Origin: Oscillospiraceae bacterium
GTDB lineage: Bacteria; Bacillota; Clostridia; Oscillospirales; Oscillospiraceae
Direction: 5' to 3'
Assembly (NCBI GenBank): GCA_020025395.1
Contig: JAHHSE010000038.1
Location: 1-11,310 of the forward strand
DNA: 11,310 nucleotides
Shown: piece after piece, positions 6,398 through 11,310 of the stretch
How the letters are laid out: each line of letters begins with the position of its first letter
How positions within the stretch are numbered: position 1 is the stretch's first letter
Made by a program: the position numbers and the translations under genes
The notes under the pieces: generated by a model
What the model was told of the DNA's origin: nothing
Seen by the model: only the letters and a program-made list of their open reading frames with translations
Databases searched by the model: none

Positions 6398-6425
6398 ATA
6401 TATCAGATACATCCAGCCCTGTCAA
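6397..6425 (-). promoter_or_regulatory. Consensus sigma-A promoter of the ferredoxin/Fe-S/arsR operon
   Basis: On the minus strand a perfect TTGACA (6425-6420) and TATATT (6402-6397) are separated by exactly 17 bases. A near-consensus promoter under a strong palindromic operator is what one expects of a repressed, inducible operon. The -35 begins two bases after the T-run of the preceding terminator. Confidence 0.88.
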
Positions 6426-6427
6426 GC

Positions 6428-6461
6428 AAAAAAGCAGAAAGTCCGGTTCGGACTTTCTGCT
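6428..6461 (-). terminator. Rho-independent terminator of the SLOG gene
   Basis: Perfect 13-bp stem: on the plus strand AGCAGAAAGTCCG (6433-6445) and CGGACTTTCTGCT (6449-6461) with a three-base loop. Reading on the minus strand it is followed by six T (6433-6428). It lies 30 bases after the stop of the 6492-7007 gene and insulates the redox operon promoter from readthrough. Confidence 0.92.
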
Positions 6462-6491
6462 GACCGTGAGGGGCACTTCTGCTCGGCCTTC

Positions 6492-7007
6492 TTATCTGCT
6501 TATCTCGTATTGATTCAAATCAATCAGCTCGGTCTTTACTCCCCGAGAGAGGGCATAGGACAGCGTATGACAGGTCCCCCCTCCCCGTCCGTCATAAACC
6601 GCCAGAACCAGGGAGGCGTGATCCACCATATACCGATTCCGCCGGTGCATACAGCTATGATCATAGTGCTTTTGGATGAGGCTCTCCCAGTCACAGCGCT
6701 CTAACAGACTTTGGTATCGGCGTCGGTTTTCCGAAGACCAGCTGTCTGCCTGCTCCTGACAGGGAACCGCAGCCTCCACCAGAAGATCCGGAAACCGCTC
6801 CCGCAGGGCCAGGACCGCCTCACAGAAATAGAGATCACAGCCCAGAGCCATCCCGCAGATAAAATGCCGATACCCCCGGTGATACAGAGCCTCCACCCGG
6901 CGGGCCAGCTCCGCCTTCAGCGCCACACAGCGGGGATCCCGCTCCCGATTCCCCCAGGGCAGCCTGGAAGGCCTGTGTCCTGTAAAACAGCAGGTTGTCT
7001 CTCTCAT
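6492..7007 (-). CDS. SLOG family protein (DUF1273/YpsA-like)
   Basis: A 171-residue Rossmann-like protein of the SLOG superfamily, which binds nucleotide-type ligands; the function of this branch is not established (Bacillus YpsA affects cell division). Motifs: CCFTGHRP (6-13) at the N-terminus, ICGMALGCD (50-58) as the phosphate-binding loop region, AAVPCQEQADSW and, near the C-terminus, LVLAVYDGRGGGTCHTL, the usual Gly-rich ending of this family. The frame is open back to a TTG at 7058, but a consensus promoter occupies 7058-7030, so those codons are not transcribed; ATG 7007 with GGGGAGG three bases upstream is the start, giving a short leader. It is a single-gene unit with its own promoter and terminator. 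No membrane or secretion signals. Confidence 0.85.
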   Translation of the reverse strand: MRETTCCFTGHRPSRLPWGNRERDPRCVALKAELARRVEALYHRGYRHFICGMALGCDLYFCEAVLALRERFPDLLVEAAVPCQEQADSWSSENRRRYQSLLERCDWESLIQKHYDHSCMHRRNRYMVDHASLVLAVYDGRGGGTCHTLSYALSRGVKTELIDLNQYEISR

Positions 7008-7029
7008 TTTCCTCCCCCCTTTTTTCCCT

Positions 7030-7058
7030 ATCATACCTTTTTTCCTCTCCCTTGTCAA
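7030..7058 (-). promoter_or_regulatory. Sigma-A promoter of the SLOG gene
   Basis: Minus strand: perfect TTGACA (7058-7053), 17-base spacer, TATGAT (7035-7030). Transcription should start near 7023, about 16 bases before the ATG at 7007, and this decides the start codon of that gene. Confidence 0.82.
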
Positions 7059-7119
7059 TAAAAATTAGAATATTTGTTCTATTCTCTGTTTTTTCCTCTC
7101 AGAAGGCGAAAAATTCCCC

Positions 7120-7147
7120 TTGCTTTTTTCCTGCATTCCTGTATAAT
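7120..7147 (+). promoter_or_regulatory. Promoter of the FMN riboswitch-ribU unit
   Basis: TATAAT (7142-7147) is a perfect -10. TTGCTT (7120-7125) lies 16 bases upstream as a weak -35. Predicted transcription start is near 7154, shortly before the riboswitch. Confidence 0.65.
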
Positions 7148-7170
7148 AAATACAGAACAACTGAATGAAA

Positions 7171-7300
7171 TGTCTTCAGGGCAGGGTGAAAATCCCGATC
7201 GGCGGTACAGTCCGCGACTGGCTCAAGGAGCCACTGACCCGGTGCAATTCCGGGACCGACAGTGACGTGCATTCGCACGAAGTCTGGATGGAAGAAGATG
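7171..7300 (+). promoter_or_regulatory. FMN riboswitch (RFN element)
   Basis: The conserved RFN blocks appear in order: TCTTCAGGGCAGGGTGAAAA (7173-7192), CCCGATCGGCGGTA, AGTCCGCGA, GACCCGGTGCAATTCCGGGA (7236-7255), CCGACAGT, and AGTCTGGATGGAAGAAGATG (7281-7300). The ends TGTCTTC and GAAGATG can close the first helix. It binds flavin mononucleotide and switches off the downstream gene when FMN is plentiful. The next gene is a riboflavin transporter, the expected target. The gap from 7008 to 7383 is otherwise filled by the two divergent promoters and the expression platform. Confidence 0.97.
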
Positions 7301-7301
7301 T

Positions 7302-7334
7302 GTGTTAAATCCGCACCCTCCTTATGTTTAACAC
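7302..7334 (+). promoter_or_regulatory. Probable expression platform of the FMN riboswitch
   Basis: GTGTTAAA (7302-7309) pairs with TTTAACAC (7327-7334), leaving a 17-base loop that holds CCTCC (7317-7321). CCTCC is complementary to GGAGG (7372-7376), the core of the ribosome binding site of ribU. I see no hairpin followed by a T-run between aptamer and gene, so control by masking the ribosome binding site is more likely than termination. This is inference from base pairing by eye. Confidence 0.4.
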
Positions 7335-7383
7335 CCGGAAGGCATCACTTTTCGGATGTTACTATCATTTGGGAGGTTTTTTT

Positions 7384-8076
7384 ATGTCAGAACTCACCGC
7401 TGCATCCAACCGTAAGTCTCTCTACAGCACCAAGACCCTGGTCACCCTCTCCATGCTCACCGCCCTGGCCTATGCCGTCATGTGCGCCTGTAAGATCATC
7501 CCCCCCATCGGGGGGTTCCTCTCCGTGGATGTGAAGGACACCGTCATCGTCATCGCCGGAATTCTCTATGGCCCCCTCTCCGCCCTGCTCCTGTCCATTG
7601 TGGTCCCTCTCCTGGAATTCTTCACCGTCAGCGACACGGGCTTGGAAGGCCTCATTATGAACATCATCGCCACCGCCATCTTCTGTTGTCCCGCGGCCTA
7701 TGTCTACCGCCGGAAGCACAACACCACCCACGCCGTTCTGGGCCTCGTCACCGGTGTGGCCTGTCTTACCGTGACAATGATCTTCTGGAACATCATCGTC
7801 ACTCCTTACTTTTTCAAGATCCCCCGAGAGGCCGTGCTGGATATGCTGATCCCCCTCATCATCCCCTTCAACCTCATCAAAGGCGCTTTGAACTCCGCCC
7901 TCATTATGATCGTCTATACCCCCGTGGTCAGCACCCTCCGAAAAATCGGACTGGTGCCTCCCAGCCAGTCTGCCGGTCAGGCCAAGTCCAAATTTAACTA
8001 TGCCCCCACCATTGTCTCCGGCCTGATCCTGGTTACTGCCGTTCTGCTGGTTCTGGCCTTTTTAGAAATTATTTAA
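7384..8076 (+). CDS. ribU: Riboflavin ECF transporter S component
   Basis: Substrate-binding membrane subunit that captures riboflavin and works with the shared EcfA/EcfA'/EcfT module encoded elsewhere. ATG 7384 follows GGGAGG with seven bases between; the frame is open from 7324 but lacks a site there. 230 residues with at least six hydrophobic helices: about 19-36, 51-70, 71-85, 89-107, 112-135 and 153-175. Family features include the N-terminal LVTLSMLTALAYAVM segment and FLSVDVKDTVIVIAG (45-59), matching the DxKD region of RibU. The FMN riboswitch in front confirms the substrate. Compared with Bacillus RibU (about 190 residues) there is a C-terminal extension, a polar linker (PSQSAGQAKSKF) followed by one extra hydrophobic helix (about 207-228). 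A terminator follows 16 bases after the stop, so it is monocistronic. Confidence 0.94.
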   Translation: MSELTAASNRKSLYSTKTLVTLSMLTALAYAVMCACKIIPPIGGFLSVDVKDTVIVIAGILYGPLSALLLSIVVPLLEFFTVSDTGLEGLIMNIIATAIFCCPAAYVYRRKHNTTHAVLGLVTGVACLTVTMIFWNIIVTPYFFKIPREAVLDMLIPLIIPFNLIKGALNSALIMIVYTPVVSTLRKIGLVPPSQSAGQAKSKFNYAPTIVSGLILVTAVLLVLAFLEII

Positions 8077-8092
8077 TCCCCCTTGGAATGTG

Positions 8093-8133
8093 AAATCGGA
8101 GTGTATCCCAATGGATGCACTCCGATTTTGATT
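8093..8133 (+). terminator. Rho-independent terminator of ribU
   Basis: AAATCGGAGTG (8093-8103) pairs with CACTCCGATTT (8118-8128); the stem continues inward as TATCC/GGATG (one wobble) to a four-base loop, about 16 bp in all. TTTTGATTCT follows as a modest T-rich tail. Confidence 0.85.
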
Positions 8134-8224
8134 CTGACTCTCCAATCAAAGCGATTTTCTCCCCTTTCTCCCAAACAGGCATGGACCTGCCTTCTTCGGA
8201 ATAGAGTGTGGGGAGGTGGTTTCT

Positions 8225-9181
8225 GTGTTTCTCTTCTCTCTGCTCCTTTTGGCTGTAGTCCTGGTAAATGGCTGGACCGACGCCCCCAATGCCATCGCCA
8301 CGGCCGTCTCCTCCGGCGTCCTCCCCTTTCGCCGGGCGGTGGCCCTCTCCGCCCTCTGCAATTTTCTGGGGGTCTGGCTCTTCTCCTCCCTCTCCCCCCT
8401 GGTGATGGATACGGTCTATGAGATCGCCGACTTCGGCGGGAATCCCTTCACCGCCTTCTCCGCCCTCACCGCCGCTCTCATCGCCATCCTTCTCTGGGCC
8501 ACATTGGCCTGGATCTTCGGAATCCCCACCAGCGAAAGCCACGCGCTGGTGGCGGGCGTAACCGGGGCGGCGGTGGCCTTGCAGGGCTCCCTCTCCGCCA
8601 TCCACTGGTTCGCCTGGGGCAAAGTCCTCTTCGGTCTCCTTCTCTCCCTGACCGTCGGCTTCCTTCTGGGCGGCCTCTGGACTCGGCTTCTCCCTCGGAG
8701 AAACAACTATGCCCTTCCCCAGATTCTGGGTGCCGGACTCATGTCCTTTCTCCATGGGGCACAGGACGGTCAGAAGTTCCTGGGCATCCTCTTTCTGGGC
8801 TTCACCCTGACTCAGGGCGGAGGGCGCCCTCCCATCCCTCCCCTCTGGCTGATCGCCCTGGTCTCCCTCACCATGGCCCTTGGCACCCTGCTCTCCGGAC
8901 GCAGGATCATTGACACCCTTTGTGAGAAAATGACTGTCCTCCCCCCCAGAGAGGGCTTCGCCGCCGATCTGGGGGCCGGGTTCTGTCTCCTGCCGGCCAC
9001 CCTCTTCGGTTTTCCCCTCTCCACCACCCACGCCAAGACCGCAGCCATCTTAGGGGCGGGCATGGTCTCCGGTCAGGGGGCTGATCTCCGGGTGGCAAAT
9101 CAAATCGGCGCTGTCTGGCTTCTCACCTTCCCCGGCTGCTTTCTGATGGGCTATGGGGTGGCTCACCTGGTGCTGACATAA
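8225..9181 (+). CDS. Inorganic phosphate transporter, PiT family
   Basis: Membrane permease that imports inorganic phosphate, probably with a cation. The start is GTG 8225: GGGGAGGTG (8210-8218) lies six bases upstream, and the in-frame GTG at 8216 falls inside that site. 318 residues, mostly hydrophobic helices. The duplicated PiT signature is present in both halves but altered: NGWTDAPNA (15-23, where the usual form is NGxxDxxNA) and FLHGAQDGQK (175-184, where Gln180 replaces the usual Asn). Serine/threonine repeats TSESHAL and PLSTTHAKT (264-272) are also typical. The shorter length resembles the clostridial/archaeal type. PiT genes are often preceded by a PhoU-like DUF47 gene; none is here, as a terminator and about 90 bases without a recognisable promoter precede it. 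It ends 23 bases from a convergent ABC gene, with no clear terminator between. Confidence 0.92.
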   Translation: MFLFSLLLLAVVLVNGWTDAPNAIATAVSSGVLPFRRAVALSALCNFLGVWLFSSLSPLVMDTVYEIADFGGNPFTAFSALTAALIAILLWATLAWIFGIPTSESHALVAGVTGAAVALQGSLSAIHWFAWGKVLFGLLLSLTVGFLLGGLWTRLLPRRNNYALPQILGAGLMSFLHGAQDGQKFLGILFLGFTLTQGGGRPPIPPLWLIALVSLTMALGTLLSGRRIIDTLCEKMTVLPPREGFAADLGAGFCLLPATLFGFPLSTTHAKTAAILGAGMVSGQGADLRVANQIGAVWLLTFPGCFLMGYGVAHLVLT

Positions 9182-9204
9182 ATGAACCGATCCGTCTCTA
9201 ATCA

Positions 9205-10962
9205 TCAGGAGATCCGGGTCCCTTTTCCGCTCCAGCCCAGGCTGTTGGTGCGCAGGGTCACGAAGTTCCGATAGATCCCCTCTTCCTTCATCAGCGACTC
9301 ATGGGTGCCGGACTGAACGATCCGCCCCTCTGATACCACCTTGATCAGGTCTGCGTTTCGGATGGTAGAGAGGCGGTGGGCGATGACCAGAAGGGTCTTA
9401 CCCCGGCACAGCTCGCTGATGGCCTGCTGGATATAGCTCTCATTGTCCACATCCACATTGGCGGTGGCCTCATCCAGGATGACGATAGGGGCATCCTTCA
9501 AAATGCACCGGGCAATGGCGATCCGCTGTTTTTCGCCGCCGGAAAGGGAAGCGCCCCCCTCTCCGATCACGGTATCAAAGCCATCCGGGAGGTCCATGAT
9601 GAAATCGTAGCAGCGGGCCTTTTTTGCCGCCCGGATCACCTCCTCCCTTGCAGCGTCAGGGCGGCCCATGGAGATGTTATTATAAATGGTATCCCGGAAC
9701 AGGTAGACCCTCTGAAAGACCATGCTGATGTGATCCATCAGCTGAGAGAGAGGGATGTTTTTTACATTTTTCCCCCGAATCAGCACCTCTCCCTGGGACA
9801 CATCCCAAAACCGGGCCAACAGGCTGGCAATGGTGGATTTTCCTCCCCCGGAGGGTCCGATCAGGGCCATCATCTGATTTCTTTCCAGAGAGAAGGAGAT
9901 TTGATGGAGGACCTCCTTTTCTCCGTAGCCAAAGCTGACACCCCGAAACTCCACCTCAGGCCCCTCTCCCTTCTCCGGGATGCTCTCGGTCCCGGTATCG
10001 GGCAGCTCCTGCTGGGAAAACAGCGCTTCGATGCGGTTTAGACAGCTGTCCATCACGGTCAGCCGGGCCGCCTGGCTGTACAGGGTCTTAATGGGGACAA
10101 AGAGATTGAGGACAAAGAGCAGCATCCCCACAAAAAAAGTGGGGCTTAGTCCCTGGGTCATGAATAAAAAAGCCGCTGCCGCCAACACCACAACAGGGGC
10201 CAGTCCATAACAAATATTCAGCTTGGCGGCCCAGGGTGCCTGATTCTTTTCAAAGGCCAGACTGGTCCTGCAGGACTCCTCAAAATTAGAGGTCAGCTCT
10301 TCGGATCGCTCTCCCAACAGGTTGTAGGTCTTGATAATACCAATTCCTTCCACAAAATCAAGCACCGACTTGGTCAGATTTTCATTCTGCTGTTGGCGGA
10401 CCGCCCCATGCCTCAAGGCATCTCGGTTCATTCCTCCCGCAATCAGGATGATTCCCACACACAGAAGGGCGGCGGCCAGCCCCAGCCAAACATTCAGAAG
10501 GAACAGAAATACCACAGTTACCACTTGAGAGAAGATATAGCTCATCATATCCGCCAAAACAGACATGGCATTCTCTTCAATGAACAGCATATCTGCGGAC
10601 AGCACCGAGCTGATTTTCCCTATGTTCCCCTCGGTAAAATATCCCATGGGCATTTTACGGAGGTGTTTTCCCAGCTCCATACGAAGGTCCGCAAAGAGCA
10701 TATAGCCGGCGGTGGACTGCATCCGATCCGAGATAAAGTGGAAGAGGATCATCAGGACCAGGCAGACCCCCATCCCCACGCCAATTTTCAGGCAGAAGGA
10801 GGCATCCACCGTCCCCTGATAGAATGCGCTGAGCGCAAAGAAGGAGAGGGTGATGGGGGAAAGAACCAGAACCGCCTTTAAAAAGGAAAAGAGAAATGCC
10901 GCCTGAATCCTTCCTCTGTATTTCCCCGACAGCTTCAAAATACGATTGATGAGACGAATCAT
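9205..10962 (-). CDS. ABC half-transporter, permease fused to ATPase
   Basis: Type IV (exporter-fold) half-transporter of 585 residues, the second member of a heterodimer with the gene just upstream. ATG 10962 has GGAGGTG about seven bases before it and overlaps the partner's stop as ATGA. The membrane domain covers about 1-310, with six hydrophobic stretches (helices near 20-45, 60-78, 135-155, 158-178, 245-267 and 273-292). The ATPase domain is complete: Walker A GPSGGGKST (369-377), Q-loop MVFQRVYLF, signature LSGGE (473-477), Walker B IVILDEA with Asp497 and Glu498, and H-loop His529. Both acidic catalytic positions are present, so this site looks active. The substrate is unknown; the general look is of the IrtAB/YbtPQ-like siderophore group or of multidrug and peptide exporters. 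The tail (SLGWSGKGTRIS) is short and polar. Confidence 0.93.
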   Translation of the reverse strand: MIRLINRILKLSGKYRGRIQAAFLFSFLKAVLVLSPITLSFFALSAFYQGTVDASFCLKIGVGMGVCLVLMILFHFISDRMQSTAGYMLFADLRMELGKHLRKMPMGYFTEGNIGKISSVLSADMLFIEENAMSVLADMMSYIFSQVVTVVFLFLLNVWLGLAAALLCVGIILIAGGMNRDALRHGAVRQQQNENLTKSVLDFVEGIGIIKTYNLLGERSEELTSNFEESCRTSLAFEKNQAPWAAKLNICYGLAPVVVLAAAAFLFMTQGLSPTFFVGMLLFVLNLFVPIKTLYSQAARLTVMDSCLNRIEALFSQQELPDTGTESIPEKGEGPEVEFRGVSFGYGEKEVLHQISFSLERNQMMALIGPSGGGKSTIASLLARFWDVSQGEVLIRGKNVKNIPLSQLMDHISMVFQRVYLFRDTIYNNISMGRPDAAREEVIRAAKKARCYDFIMDLPDGFDTVIGEGGASLSGGEKQRIAIARCILKDAPIVILDEATANVDVDNESYIQQAISELCRGKTLLVIAHRLSTIRNADLIKVVSEGRIVQSGTHESLMKEEGIYRNFVTLRTNSLGWSGKGTRIS

Positions 10963-11310
10963 CCTTTGCCACCTCCTGTATGTGCGGTCTCAACGCCCCA
11001 GACAGAGCTCTCCTCCGCCGCCTGCCAAAGCTTCTTGTATTTCTCGCAGCCTTGCAGCAGCTCCTGATGGGTGCCCACCGCCAGCAGATTTCCCCGGTCC
11101 ATGACACAGATCTGATCCGCATGAATAATAGAGGGCAGTCGGTGGGCGATCACAATCACGGTTTTATCCCAGATCACCTGGGAAATCGCCGCGTTCATCC
11201 GCTCCTCATTCTCCGGGTCCATAAAGGCGGTGGCCTCATCCAAAACCACAATGGGGGCATTTTTTAAAATGGCACGGGCCAGGGAGATCCTCTGCCGCTC
11301 ACCTCCGGAG
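10959..11310 (-). CDS. ABC half-transporter, C-terminal end only (cut by window)
   Basis: Only the last 117 codons are inside the window. The visible part begins at the ATPase signature (SGGERQRISLARAIL), followed by Walker B IVVLDEA with its catalytic Glu, the D-loop as FMDPENE, and the H-loop AHRLPS. The wording DEATAFMDPENE resembles the FADPENE form of the YbtP/YbtQ and IrtA/IrtB half-transporters, which handle siderophores; that link is suggestive, not proof. The stop overlaps the next ATG by four bases, so the two half-transporters are translated together and probably form a heterodimer. The C-terminus (ETAHTGGGKG) overlaps the ribosome binding site of the partner. The membrane domain and Walker A lie outside the window. 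Confidence 0.92.
   Translation of the reverse strand, partial: SGGERQRISLARAILKNAPIVVLDEATAFMDPENEERMNAAISQVIWDKTVIVIAHRLPSIIHADQICVMDRGNLLAVGTHQELLQGCEKYKKLWQAAEESSVWGVETAHTGGGKG

Noticed and set aside
7008..7058. N-terminal extension of the SLOG protein to TTG 7058 or ATG 7034
   Set aside because: These codons lie within the TTGACA-17-TATGAT promoter and so upstream of the transcript.
8069..9031. A 320-codon minus-strand frame over the phosphate transporter
   Set aside because: Repetitive Gly/Glu/Gln-rich product opposite a clear PiT permease; antisense shadow of hydrophobic codons.
9182..9204. Possible terminator between the convergent phosphate transporter and ABC genes
   Set aside because: Only 23 bases, with no stable inverted repeat or T-run found there or in the flanking ends.
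1..11310. CRISPR array, insertion sequence, prophage, tRNA, toxin-antitoxin or defence system
   Set aside because: No regularly spaced repeats, transposase or integrase motifs, terminal inverted repeats, cloverleaf, or recognisable toxin or nuclease domains on either strand.

Overview
The window looks like chromosome of a GC-rich anaerobic Firmicute, probably an Oscillospiraceae/Clostridia gut-type bacterium. This is inferred from strong AGGAGG-type ribosome binding sites, consensus sigma-A promoters in short AT-rich gaps, an FMN riboswitch in front of an ECF riboflavin transporter, and NspC-type polyamine synthesis. I see no phage, insertion sequence, CRISPR array, tRNA or rRNA, and no stretch of obviously foreign composition. 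Genes are tightly packed and intergenic gaps hold recognisable regulatory parts.

Layout. Positions 2-2301 (+): the 3' three quarters of carboxynorspermidine/carboxyspermidine decarboxylase (nspC), then an aspartate kinase whose ribosome binding site lies in a hairpin; a 14-bp-stem terminator closes the unit. Positions 2386-4459: two divergent genes of unknown function, a charged coiled-coil protein (-) and a 397-residue soluble protein with a weak internal repeat (+), the latter ended by a strong terminator. Positions 4722-5194 (-): cytidine deaminase with its own extended -10 promoter. Positions 5228-6425 (-): a three-gene operon of a two-[4Fe-4S] ferredoxin, an Fe-S membrane protein and an ArsR-family repressor, with overlapping reading frames, a consensus promoter and a 30-bp palindromic operator. 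Positions 6428-7058 (-): a SLOG/DUF1273 protein with its own promoter and terminator. Positions 7120-8133 (+): promoter, FMN riboswitch, ribU and terminator. Positions 8225-9181 (+): a PiT-type phosphate transporter. Positions 9205-11310 (-): a pair of ABC half-transporters, the upstream one cut by the window edge.

How the genes fit together. Aspartate kinase begins the route to aspartate semialdehyde, the co-substrate that carboxyspermidine dehydrogenase joins to putrescine before NspC decarboxylates the product, so the first two genes are plausibly one spermidine operon. The ferredoxin, membrane Fe-S protein and regulator form a self-regulated redox module. The regulator has the two-cysteine pattern of the persulfide-sensing SqrR/BigR/YgaV group, not a metal site, which makes this operon the most interesting part of the window. 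The remaining genes (cdd, ribU, pit, ABC pair) are single-purpose salvage or transport units.
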